A DNA stretch of 6,836 nt from CAYMLL01 sp964390645 (GCA_964390645.1 CAYMLL010000358.1:1-6836), one strand, 5' to 3'. Shown: positions 1 through 6,631, counted from the stretch's first letter. A program made the numbers and translations. Notes: generated by a model from the sequence alone, not told the origin.

Positions 1-1444
1 TCTCGTTCATCTCGACGTGCTCGTTTCCGAACCAGAGAGGGCACCAGGTGCCGTCCGCGCCCTGGTTTCGGCCGAGAAACGCGATCATCCGACGCAACGA
101 CCGGCTCATCCGCACGGCCATCTCGGGCCGCGTCTCGCGGACCGCCGGCCACCAGGCGAGGAAGGCACGCAACGCGTGCGCGGTGAGGTCAGCACCGCTG
201 CGATCGAAAGGCAGCTTGCCCCAGCCGCGACAGAAGGTCGGGACGCCACCATCGCGGTTCTGTAGCTCGAGGAGCCATCGGATGCCACGCGTCGCCGCCT
301 CGCGGACATGATCCTGCCCCCTGCCGAGATGGTGCAGGGCAAGCAGCGCGCCGGCCGTGTCATCCGCGTCGGGAACGCCGCCGGGAAGGTCCGTCCAGGC
401 CCACGCGCCCGGAGCGGCCGCGGTGTAGGGGTGGACGTCGCCATGCTGCCAGGACAGGAGGACGTCGAGCAGGGCCGCGCGCGCCTCGCCCGAGATCCCC
501 GTCTCGAGAACGCCGGCATCAGCGAGTGCGTTGATCGACAGCGTCGTCACCCACGTGCGAAGGTTCGTGTCGATCGGCCAGCTGCCGTCCTCACGAACCG
601 AGTCGACGAGGAAGTCGACGCCGCGGCGCGTCGCGGGGTGATCGACCTCGCCGCTCGCCGCGAGGCTCATCGTCACGAACGCCGTCAGAGGGGTGGCTTC
701 GAGAAAGCCACCGTTCGACGGCTGGAGTCTCTCGAGCACCCGCAGAGTCCTCGCTCGAGTCGTCGCGCGCAGCACGCGAGTGATCGGGTTCCAGCCCGGA
801 CGGTGATGAAAGCGGGCCTGTCCGATGCCGATCAGCGCGGGAAGCGCGTAGCTGACGACGGGCAGGCCTACGTGGCGAAACCAGCGGTGCGGCAGCGCGG
901 CGAGCTCGAACGGCAGGGGGCGAACGAAACTCCATGCCTTCACCGAATCGCCGAGCCGGCCGGCGAGGGTCGCCATGGTGAGGATCGGGACCGAGAACGT
1001 GCGGTCCTTCCCGTAGACTCCGCTGATCGCCGCGGCCAGACGTCCGGGCTCGAGGCTTCCGATACGCCCCGACAGCCACTCCTCGGCGCGCCTCAGAGAC
1101 GGTTCGTATCGCGAGCGACTCTCCCGGTCGGAGCCGAGAGCGCACCAGCAGAGCGTGGTCGTGGAGAGGTTGCTCTTCGACCGGGTGGTGTCGCCCCATC
1201 CGCCGTCGACATTCTGGCTCAGGACGAGCGCCTCCCGCCCGCGGCGAACGAGGCTCGCCAGGTCGGCATCGGCGGGCCTGCCCGCAGACTCACGGGCGAG
1301 CTGACGCTCGACAAGGTGCAGGGCGAAGACGGCGGTGGCTGTCGAGAGAGCGCTCGTCGACAGCTCCCCGTCCCAGCAACCGTGCTCGGCGCGCGCGTCC
1401 ACGAGACGTCCGACCACGGCATCGAGAGCTCCGGTCGGCGGCAT
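1..1444 (-). CDS. Squalene-hopene-cyclase-like class II terpene cyclase, C-terminus beyond the window
   Basis: An uninterrupted frame of 481 codons runs from the ATG at 1444 off the left edge; the family is usually about 630-700 residues, so roughly a quarter is missing. The acid motif PDADDTAGALLAL (358-370) contains DxDDTA at 359-364, the proton donor of class II triterpene cyclases; the well-studied Alicyclobacillus enzyme has it at 374-379. QW-type repeats are visible at QNVDGGW (77-83), LQPSNGGF (240-247), REDGSW (284-289), LQNRDGG (394-400) and NQGADGTW (460-467). An early GCWDGELSTSALSTATAV (22-39) and LPFELAALPHRWFR (177-190) with a hydrophobic run after it fit monotopic cyclases. The enzyme should protonate and cyclise a linear polyprene such as squalene or a polyprenyl derivative, at the cytoplasmic membrane. 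The start overlaps the toroid gene stop as TGATG, with only a weak GAG upstream, so it probably depends on translational coupling. The exact substrate is unknown. Confidence 0.9.
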   Translation of the reverse strand, partial: MPPTGALDAVVGRLVDARAEHGCWDGELSTSALSTATAVFALHLVERQLARESAGRPADADLASLVRRGREALVLSQNVDGGWGDTTRSKSNLSTTTLCWCALGSDRESRSRYEPSLRRAEEWLSGRIGSLEPGRLAAAISGVYGKDRTFSVPILTMATLAGRLGDSVKAWSFVRPLPFELAALPHRWFRHVGLPVVSYALPALIGIGQARFHHRPGWNPITRVLRATTRARTLRVLERLQPSNGGFLEATPLTAFVTMSLAASGEVDHPATRRGVDFLVDSVREDGSWPIDTNLRTWVTTLSINALADAGVLETGISGEARAALLDVLLSWQHGDVHPYTAAAPGAWAWTDLPGGVPDADDTAGALLALHHLGRGQDHVREAATRGIRWLLELQNRDGGVPTFCRGWGKLPFDRSGADLTAHALRAFLAWWPAVRETRPEMAVRMSRSLRRMIAFLGRNQGADGTWCPLWFGNEHVEMNE

Positions 1445-1446
1445 CA
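1442..1446 (-). promoter_or_regulatory. TGATG stop/start overlap coupling the toroid and cyclase genes
   Basis: The TGA of the toroid gene (1446-1444) and the ATG of the cyclase gene (1444-1442) share one base. No strong Shine-Dalgarno precedes this ATG, so re-initiation by ribosomes finishing the toroid gene is the likely way the cyclase is translated, which would tie the amounts of the two proteins together. Confidence 0.6.
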
Positions 1447-2325
1447 GAGGCTCAGATGGCCGAGGGCCAGCAGGCCGTACCACGTGTATTCCACGTCGAG
1501 ACGCTCCTCCGCCCAGTGACCGTAGAACGAGCCGCGACTCGTCCAGAGGCTGTCCAGAAAGTCGAGACATGCCTCGCGATAGGGCTCGATGGACGCCTCG
1601 AGCGCGGACAGCGCATGGAGGGCGGTCGCCGTGGACAGGAGGTCCGGCATCGGCGCGTGCGGAATCGCGAGGAATCCCCCCGACTGGTGAAAGCGCGCCG
1701 CGAGCCACTCGGCGGCCCCTTGCTGGGCCACCGTGTCGAGATGACGTGTGAGCGTCACCGCCGCCGACGTCGCAGGCGTGCCTCCGACCGGGATCGAGCG
1801 TTCGTTCGAATACGCGCCATCGGGAGTCTGCAGGCCGACGAGACAGTCCGCGAGCCCCTCGGGACGCGGCAGCTCGAGGCCGAGGTTCTGATAGCTGCCG
1901 ACCGCGAGAAAGCAACCGTACGCGCTGCCGTGCTCCCTTGAAGGCTCGGTATGGTAGCCACCGTCGAGACTGCGGTACGACTCGGCTCGATCCGCGATGC
2001 GACGCCGCTGCTCCTCATCGAGGACAGCGCCCACACTCGCGTACGAGTGAGCGAGGCATGCGAGATGGACGAAGTCGAGCTTCTCGCCATCTCCGAAGGA
2101 CTCCAGATAGGGCAGCACCCGATCGCGCGGCGCCTCCTCGCGCAACGCGAGGAGGCAGTCGAGCCCGAAGACCGTGTAGTAGAGGTCGGGCCTGTCCTCA
2201 CGGCCGAGGAAGCCGCCGCTGTCGTCGAGCCGGGAGAGGACGAAGTCGCGAATGAGCTCGCTCGAGTCACGCAGCAGGCTGGGCGCCATCCTCGCGACTT
2301 GCAGCATTTCGAGCCTCAAACTCAT
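1444..2325 (-). CDS. Prenyltransferase/squalene-cyclase repeat (alpha/alpha-toroid) protein lacking Zn ligands
   Basis: A 293-residue protein made of repeats of the protein-prenyltransferase beta subunit/terpene cyclase type: DLYYTVFGLDCLLAL (47-61), SLDGGYHTEPSREHGSAYG (119-137), LQTPDGAYSNE (165-175), TPATSAAVTL (183-192), HQSGGFLAIPHAPMPDLLST (213-232) and LDVEYTWYGLLALGHL (276-291). The length is near that of a Rab geranylgeranyltransferase beta subunit (about 330). The Asp-x-Cys and late His that bind Zn in protein prenyltransferases appear as DLL (228-230) and DVEYT (277-281), so Zn binding looks lost; there is also no class II DxDD motif. It may bind an isoprenoid in its cavity as a partner of the synthase or cyclase, or cyclise by other chemistry. 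The start ATG at 2325 has AAGGG 8 bases upstream and overlaps the fusion gene by 59 bases; ATG 2307, with GAGG 6 bases upstream, is a good alternative. It ends in TGATG with the next gene. Confidence 0.88.
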   Translation of the reverse strand: MSLRLEMLQVARMAPSLLRDSSELIRDFVLSRLDDSGGFLGREDRPDLYYTVFGLDCLLALREEAPRDRVLPYLESFGDGEKLDFVHLACLAHSYASVGAVLDEEQRRRIADRAESYRSLDGGYHTEPSREHGSAYGCFLAVGSYQNLGLELPRPEGLADCLVGLQTPDGAYSNERSIPVGGTPATSAAVTLTRHLDTVAQQGAAEWLAARFHQSGGFLAIPHAPMPDLLSTATALHALSALEASIEPYREACLDFLDSLWTSRGSFYGHWAEERLDVEYTWYGLLALGHLSL

Positions 2326-4102
2326 TGCACCAGCCCTTGATCTCGGTGTCGTTGAAGATCTTGCCGATGACTCGACGCAGGAGGCCCTTCAAGCTCGCGT
2401 TCTCGATGTTCCACAGAGCGCGGATGGCGTCCTCCTTGTAGGCGTCGAGGAGATCCTCCAGGCGCTTCTCGACACCGAGCCCCTCGAGCCTCGAGGCGAG
2501 GTCGGCTGTGGTCGTCCCGTCGGGGGGCTCGCGACGCCACAGAGCCCCGAGAAGCTTCTTGTCCTCTTTCTTCGCACGCTCGTAACCGATCGCGAGCGCC
2601 AGCGTCGGACGCAGAGCATCGAGGTCACAGGCTTCGGCCGTCTCCGACAGATCCTCGAGATCGTCTCGAATCTGGTAGGCGATGCCGAGCGACTCGCTGT
2701 ATTTCTCGAGCGCCTCGGTGAGCTCGTCCCTCGCACCGGAGTACGTCGCTCCCAGTCGCAACGCGACCTCGAAAGCCGGCGCCGTCTTCCGACGGAAGAT
2801 CCCGAGAACCTCGAGGCTCGACATCGGCTTCGGGTCACGCGTCCAGCAGAGCTCCGCTCCCTGGCCGAGGCTGAGCATCCGATGTCCTCGCGACGCGACG
2901 CGGATCATCTCGGAGCGCGTTTGCGCCGACGCCTCGCACTCCGCGAGCATGCGATAGCCTTCACCGAGCAGGTAGTCGCCCACGTTGAGCGCGACCGCGA
3001 TGCCGTGCTCCTCGTGGAGCGTGTTCTCGCCGTAACGAAGAGCGTCCTCGTCCTCGATGTCGTCGTGGATAAGCGAGGCCTTGTGGAAGCATTCGACGGC
3101 GAGCGCGACCTTGCGCAGGTCGTGCGGTATCTCGCCGCCGGGCTCATCTGCGAGCGACTGGTGCACGGCGACGGTGAGAAAGGGACGCCAGCGCTTGCCG
3201 GCGCGGGCCAGCCAGTCGTGGGCAATCTCCTCGGTGCCGCTCTGCGAGGGGCCGAGCAGAGTCGCGAGGCTCTCGCGTGTGAACCACGAGTCGACCTCCC
3301 CGCGGAGCGTCTCCAGATCCAGGCGACGCGTGTGGTCCGCGCTCGTCAGGTGAATGACGTCCCAGATCCAGTCCTCGTCGACCGTGGTGTCGACACAGTC
3401 GTCCTGCAGCAGCGGAATCGCGACGCCCGGGATTGCAGCTGCCTCCATGTAGGGGAACGCTCGCTCGAGAACGCTCAGACAGCTGACACCGACGATCGCG
3501 TCGATCTTTCCCGTCTCGATGAGCGCCATGACGATCGGCGAGCCCTCTGCGACGAGCACCGCGTAGCCAAGCCGCTCGGCCTCGTCCTGAAGGTCCTGGA
3601 TCGAGCACATGCCGCACTTCTTGCAGAGTAGACCGAACTCGTCGAAGGGAGCAGGACAGTGCGATTCGAGGCGAAGGCACTTCGGCAGCAGCAGCAGGCG
3701 GCGTTCGTAGGGAACCGCGGCGAGCGTCTCACGCCACAGCTCGTTATTGACCAGCACGGCGACGTAGTCGAGGTACTTCGGATCGATGTCCTGCTGCTGC
3801 AGGAAGACCTCGGTGCGACGCCGGAGCTCTTCCATCGGCACGGGAGGGACGATGTTCTCGCTCCGCAGGAACTCGATCACCTTCTGGCGAATCGCGACGC
3901 GATCTTCCCTGGAGTCGGGAATGTTCTCCTGGCTCTGTCGCGTTCGTTGAGGAGGGAGCATACGCGGGATCTCGATCGAAAGGCCTCCCGCCACCGTTGG
4001 TGCCATGGACGCCGAGCCTCCCGCACGCGCCGTGTCGTCGGGGGGCACTTCCGGGGTCCCGGGCACGCCGGCCTTCTCTTGTTCTACAGATTCGATCACC
4101 AT
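2267..4102 (-). CDS. DUF116-like domain fused to a polyprenyl diphosphate synthase
   Basis: A 611-residue fusion. Residues 1-60 are a low-complexity Pro/Gly/Ala leader. Residues of about 65-255 match a DUF116-type domain: C142 and C149, then the cluster-like CKKCGMC (C160, C163, C166), followed by IVGVSCLSVLERA (203-215) with C208, and C236. DUF116 has no established function, but its Cys pattern suggests an Fe-S or metal site. Residues of about 280-595 are a class I trans-prenyl diphosphate synthase: GKRWRP (302-307) for diphosphate binding, first Asp-rich motif DDIED (347-351), RYGENTLH (356-363), GDYLLGEGYRML (375-386), and second Asp-rich motif DDLED (480-484) after IAYQIR. All the Mg-binding Asp are present, so it should be active, condensing isopentenyl diphosphate with allylic diphosphates. 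Small residues (Ala342, Ser343) before the first motif give no aromatic block of the FPP-synthase kind, so a product of C20 or longer is plausible. The ATG at 4102 has only a weak AGGA 10 bases upstream. Confidence 0.92.
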   Translation of the reverse strand: MVIESVEQEKAGVPGTPEVPPDDTARAGGSASMAPTVAGGLSIEIPRMLPPQRTRQSQENIPDSREDRVAIRQKVIEFLRSENIVPPVPMEELRRRTEVFLQQQDIDPKYLDYVAVLVNNELWRETLAAVPYERRLLLLPKCLRLESHCPAPFDEFGLLCKKCGMCSIQDLQDEAERLGYAVLVAEGSPIVMALIETGKIDAIVGVSCLSVLERAFPYMEAAAIPGVAIPLLQDDCVDTTVDEDWIWDVIHLTSADHTRRLDLETLRGEVDSWFTRESLATLLGPSQSGTEEIAHDWLARAGKRWRPFLTVAVHQSLADEPGGEIPHDLRKVALAVECFHKASLIHDDIEDEDALRYGENTLHEEHGIAVALNVGDYLLGEGYRMLAECEASAQTRSEMIRVASRGHRMLSLGQGAELCWTRDPKPMSSLEVLGIFRRKTAPAFEVALRLGATYSGARDELTEALEKYSESLGIAYQIRDDLEDLSETAEACDLDALRPTLALAIGYERAKKEDKKLLGALWRREPPDGTTTADLASRLEGLGVEKRLEDLLDAYKEDAIRALWNIENASLKGLLRRVIGKIFNDTEIKGWCNEFEARNAASREDGAQPAA

Positions 4103-4156
4103 GACCTGTCCATCCTGGTCGACCGGCTCGTCGGGCTCTTCACCGTGAGCACCCCC

Positions 4157-5038
4157 TCACGCCCGCCCCTCACGCGACTCGAGCGCAGCCTTCGCCCTGG
4201 CCGCGGCGTCGGCCGCCTTGCGGCGGATCTCATCGGGACTCGGCAGCGCGGCCAGCACCTCGGGGGGGACTCCCTCGATATCGCCCTGGAGCTTCTTCAA
4301 ACAGCGTTGACGCTCTTTCAGAGCCTTGTCCTCGTCGCGCTCTTTGGAAAATCTCGAGGCGGCCTTCTCATGTCGAGCGCGGAGAAGCGAATAGATGTCG
4401 CCGCCGAGGAGTGCGGAAATGTCCACCTTCATCTTCTCGCGCTCGACGTCCTGCTGCTGCACGAGATCCCCGTTGATGGGCCCCTGGCCGTACTTCGGGA
4501 AGAGGATCGCGACGTCGGGGCAGACTCGTGAGCACGCGGGACAGTTCGTCTTGCAGTGCTCCTCGTTCGATACCCGGATGTCGCCCGCAGAATCCACACC
4601 GTAGACGTCGAAGAGGCAGAAGCTCAAGCACTGCATGCAGTTCGTACAGCGCTGATAGTCGATGACCGGAAACCACGGCTTCCACTGTCCGGGCTCGTAC
4701 GCCCCGGCATCGGCACGCACCGACTCGACGACCTCGGCGACGGTGTCGACATCCGTGTCGGCGATATCCCGGAAGTGAACGCGCACCTCGGCGCTGGCCC
4801 CCTGCGCCGTCGCGCTGTCGGGAACGCTGCTGCCGGTAGCACCATCACCCTCACTGAGGACGAGGACGTCGCTGTCGTCGGCGGGAGCGACCTTGCCGGC
4901 TCCCGCGGTCCGCGTGACCGCGAATCCCCTGCCGAGGAGCTTCGAGAAGATCTCGTAGCGACGCCCGGGCGCCAACTTCCGGCTCCCCGCCCCTTCGTGG
5001 AGCAGCACCCGCAGCATCGAGGTCTTCGCGATTCCCAT
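4157..5038 (-). CDS. Two-cluster [4Fe-4S] ferredoxin-domain protein with N- and C-terminal extensions
   Basis: A 293-residue soluble protein. Residues 8-108 are a mixed alpha/beta region beginning MLRVLLHEGAGSR that I cannot assign. A short motif QWKPWFPVIDYQR (118-130) leads into the first cluster motif CTNCMQCLSFC (C131, C134, C137, C141; spacing 2-2-3), followed by LFDVYG. The second is CKTNCPACSRVCP (C162, C166, C169, C173; spacing 3-2-3). Two [4Fe-4S] clusters are expected. The second set has one extra residue between its first two cysteines, and the first set lacks the usual Pro after its last Cys. Residues 195-293 are highly charged, probably helical or coiled-coil, and end in an Ala/Arg/Glu-rich stretch. 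The gene begins 4 bases after the HdrA-like gene stops. The likely role is electron transfer between that protein and the DUF116-synthase fusion encoded next (inference). Confidence 0.9.
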   Translation of the reverse strand: MGIAKTSMLRVLLHEGAGSRKLAPGRRYEIFSKLLGRGFAVTRTAGAGKVAPADDSDVLVLSEGDGATGSSVPDSATAQGASAEVRVHFRDIADTDVDTVAEVVESVRADAGAYEPGQWKPWFPVIDYQRCTNCMQCLSFCLFDVYGVDSAGDIRVSNEEHCKTNCPACSRVCPDVAILFPKYGQGPINGDLVQQQDVEREKMKVDISALLGGDIYSLLRARHEKAASRFSKERDEDKALKERQRCLKKLQGDIEGVPPEVLAALPSPDEIRRKAADAAARAKAALESREGRA

Positions 5039-5042
5039 GGAT

Positions 5043-5426
5043 TCAGCTCCCCGCTTGCGAGTCGACTCTGGACTCGCTCGACGTCGTCTTCGACGCGAGC
5101 AGCCCGCCGACGACGTCTTCCGCGCTCTCGGTCCGCATGTTGAGAATGCACGTTCGCTCCTGCGGGAGTGGCGCGCCGGCAGCGGAAAACAGCCACTCGA
5201 CGGCCCGAGGGTAACACGCGGCGATCCGGATTTCACCTTCGCCGGAAGCGAGCCTGCCGAGCGACTCGTCCTTGCGAGCCGACATCTCGCAGAGATCCGC
5301 GACGCTGTCGAAATCGGTGTCGCCGTCACAGAGACGGCGGAGCACGTCCTCCTTGACCTTCGAGGAGATCACGTTCGAGTATGCACAGTGGCAGTAGAGA
5401 ACGCGCGGTCCACGCTTGTCGCTCAT
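5043..5426 (-). CDS. Small Cys-rich protein resembling the N-terminal segment of HdrA
   Basis: A 127-residue soluble protein with six cysteines (C12, C14, C33, C46, C71, C93) and no signal peptide or membrane segment. The order of motifs recalls the N-terminal part of heterodisulfide reductase subunit A: RVLYCHCAYSNVI (8-20) matches the HdrA pattern of a strand followed by ICHCGxNI; C46 sits where HdrA has MCS; IRIAACYPRAVEWLF (66-80) matches VVVAACSPRxHExxF; and CILNMRTES (93-101) matches xxNIREQ. In HdrA this segment precedes the FAD domain and carries Fe-S ligands. Here the FAD domain and later ferredoxin motifs are absent, and a separate ferredoxin gene follows at once. I infer an Fe-S or disulfide redox carrier. 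The start is fixed by the strong ribosome binding site and the 4-base ATGA overlap. The match is from remembered family patterns; the coding call is firmer than the function. Confidence 0.85.
   Translation of the reverse strand: MSDKRGPRVLYCHCAYSNVISSKVKEDVLRRLCDGDTDFDSVADLCEMSARKDESLGRLASGEGEIRIAACYPRAVEWLFSAAGAPLPQERTCILNMRTESAEDVVGGLLASKTTSSESRVDSQAGS
5047..5052 (-). promoter_or_regulatory. Shine-Dalgarno GGGGAG for the ferredoxin gene
   Basis: GGGGAG lies 8 bases before the ATG at 5038 and just before the TGA stop of the HdrA-like gene. It picks this start over longer in-frame options reaching to 5329, which would overlap most of the HdrA-like gene and translate as low-complexity Ser/Arg sequence. 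Confidence 0.65.
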
Positions 5427-6619
5427 GCGATCTCTCCCTCCTCGCGTGAGCCGATCGCCGTATCTCGATGCGTCGGTTCAGGCCGGGCTGGCCGAAAGCT
5501 CTCCACATGCTCCAGCGTCATCTCGACGCCGCGACGCTGCGATCGCGAGCGCTGGTTCAGGGCGTCGATCTCGCGCCCCACGATGCGGCGAAGCTCCTGC
5601 GGGGGCGCCTCGGCACGTAGATTGAGGATCACCTGACCGGCGCTGATGCGATCGGGCAGCTCCTGGCAAATCTCCGGGACGTGGTCCTGACGCACGAGAT
5701 TGACGACCGCGATCTCACCGAGAACGCCGTCATCCGGCGACAGCGTCATCTTCAGGTGCGCGACCTCGCCGTCTATCTCGCCGAGCCCCGACTGGATGCC
5801 GTCGGAAAGTTCTCGCAGGATCGTGTTGCCGTCGACGCCCTCCGCAGCCGCCGTCGTCGGGTCGGAACGCAGCTCGAGGGTCGCGTTCAGCCAGCCCAGC
5901 AGCGCTTCGCCCTCCGCGTAGATATCGTAGTCGATCTCCAGCACGTCACGCGCCCGCATCTCCTCCCTTTCGAGGCGGTCGAACCACTCGTCGCAGCCGA
6001 TTCCGTCACGTGCCGAGACCTCGAAGATCTCCGCCCGCGGGAAGCGCGATGCCAGAGCCTCGCGTAAATCGACGCGCCGACCTTCGGGCAGGATGTCGCA
6101 CTTGTTGACCACGATGTAGTCGGCCTCCTCGAGCTGCTTCTCGTAGACGTAAGCCACCTTCCGAGAGAAGGAGCGACCTTCCTCGAGACCGAGCACACGC
6201 GCGGCGCGCACCGGGTCCACCAGCACACTCAACGGCGCAACGCGGAAACCGTCACCGTAGATACGGCGCAGGGGATAGCTGACGGTCGCAACGAGGTCCG
6301 TGCAACTGCCCACGGGCTCGGCAAGGAAGACATCGGGTCGATCGCTCTCGGCCAGCTTGCTCGCCGCCGCCAGCAGAGAGTTGAAGCGACAGCAGAAGCA
6401 GCCGCCGGCGATCTCCTCGACGGCGAAACCCTGGGCTCGCAAGGTCCGGGAGTCGACCAGCCCGCTCGCCTGGTCGTTCGTGATCAGCCCCACACGCAGA
6501 CCGCGTCGGGTCAGTCGATGGGCCATGCGGGCCAGCGCCGTCGATTTTCCGGCGCCGAGAAACCCGCCGATCATCACGTACCTGGCGACGCTTTGACCAT
6601 CCGGTGAGTACGGGTTCAC
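5423..6619 (-). CDS. CobW/COG0523-type G3E GTPase, putative metallochaperone-like GTP-binding protein
   Basis: A 398-residue P-loop GTPase of the G3E class (CobW, HypB, UreG, MeaB relatives), counted from the GTG start. Walker A is GGFLGAGKST at residues 18-27. The COG0523 signature CFCC is at 74-77, EPVGSCTD (101-108) fills the switch/Walker B position where relatives have ETTG-like sequence, and NKCD at 172-175 is the guanine-specificity motif. CxCC is known in CobW relatives as a metal-binding site (Zn, Co or similar). The last 180 or so residues do not look to me like the usual CobW C-terminal domain; they contain a motif near HLKMTLSP (288-295) and end in a polar, Arg/Pro-rich tail with FRPARPEPTHR (375-385). 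The gene shares an ATGA overlap with the next gene. A likely job is metal delivery to, or GTP-gated maturation of, a metalloprotein or Fe-S protein in this operon; that is inference from context. Confidence 0.88.
   Translation of the reverse strand: MNPYSPDGQSVARYVMIGGFLGAGKSTALARMAHRLTRRGLRVGLITNDQASGLVDSRTLRAQGFAVEEIAGGCFCCRFNSLLAAASKLAESDRPDVFLAEPVGSCTDLVATVSYPLRRIYGDGFRVAPLSVLVDPVRAARVLGLEEGRSFSRKVAYVYEKQLEEADYIVVNKCDILPEGRRVDLREALASRFPRAEIFEVSARDGIGCDEWFDRLEREEMRARDVLEIDYDIYAEGEALLGWLNATLELRSDPTTAAAEGVDGNTILRELSDGIQSGLGEIDGEVAHLKMTLSPDDGVLGEIAVVNLVRQDHVPEICQELPDRISAGQVILNLRAEAPPQELRRIVGREIDALNQRSRSQRRGVEMTLEHVESFRPARPEPTHRDTAIGSREEGEIA
5434..5442 (-). promoter_or_regulatory. Strong Shine-Dalgarno inside the end of the GTPase gene
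   Basis: AGGAGGGAG lies 7-10 bases before the ATG at 5426, depending on which part pairs with 16S rRNA. It sits within the last codons of the GTPase gene (Glu-Glu-Gly-Glu), so it supports both the start of the HdrA-like gene and its coupling through the ATGA overlap. Confidence 0.7.
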
Positions 6620-6627
6620 GTCCGGGG

Positions 6628-6631
6628 CCTC
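6628..6631 (-). promoter_or_regulatory. Ribosome binding site GAGG deciding a GTG start
   Basis: GAGG lies 8 bases upstream of the GTG at 6619 and overlaps the TGA stop of the preceding frame (TTGAGG). It favours the GTG over the longer ATG start at 6730, which would run about 100 bases into the upstream gene, and over the ATG at 6574, which would cut off most of the first beta strand before the P-loop. Confidence 0.6.

Noticed and set aside
591..1199. Minus-strand frame of 202 codons in another phase
   Set aside because: It overlaps the cyclase frame completely and is rich in Arg, Ser and Pro. The cyclase reading explains the same bases with a conserved family.
308..1519. Plus-strand open frame of 403 codons
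   Set aside because: It lies antisense to the class II cyclase gene, whose minus-strand frame carries DxDD and QW motifs. The plus-strand product is Arg/Ala/Gly-rich with no recognisable motif, as expected of a shadow in GC-rich DNA.
2252..3631. Plus-strand open frame of 459 codons
   Set aside because: It is antisense to the polyprenyl synthase fusion, which has all catalytic motifs. No domain is visible in the plus-strand product; the composition (Arg, Leu, Val, Glu, Asp) mirrors the opposite strand.
3675..3700. GCA/GCG-rich short repeat
   Set aside because: It encodes a Leu run (RRLLLLP) inside the DUF116 domain and is explained by codon use, not a DNA repeat element.
4144..4161. Inverted repeat CGTGAG...CTCACG as a possible intrinsic terminator after the ferredoxin gene
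   Set aside because: The stem is only 6 bp with a 6-base loop, and no T-run follows on the minus strand; the next gene of the operon begins within 60 bases.
5039..5329. Longer start (5329) for the ferredoxin gene
   Set aside because: The extension would overlap the HdrA-like gene by almost 290 bases and reads as low-complexity sequence; ATG 5038 has GGGGAG at 8 bases.
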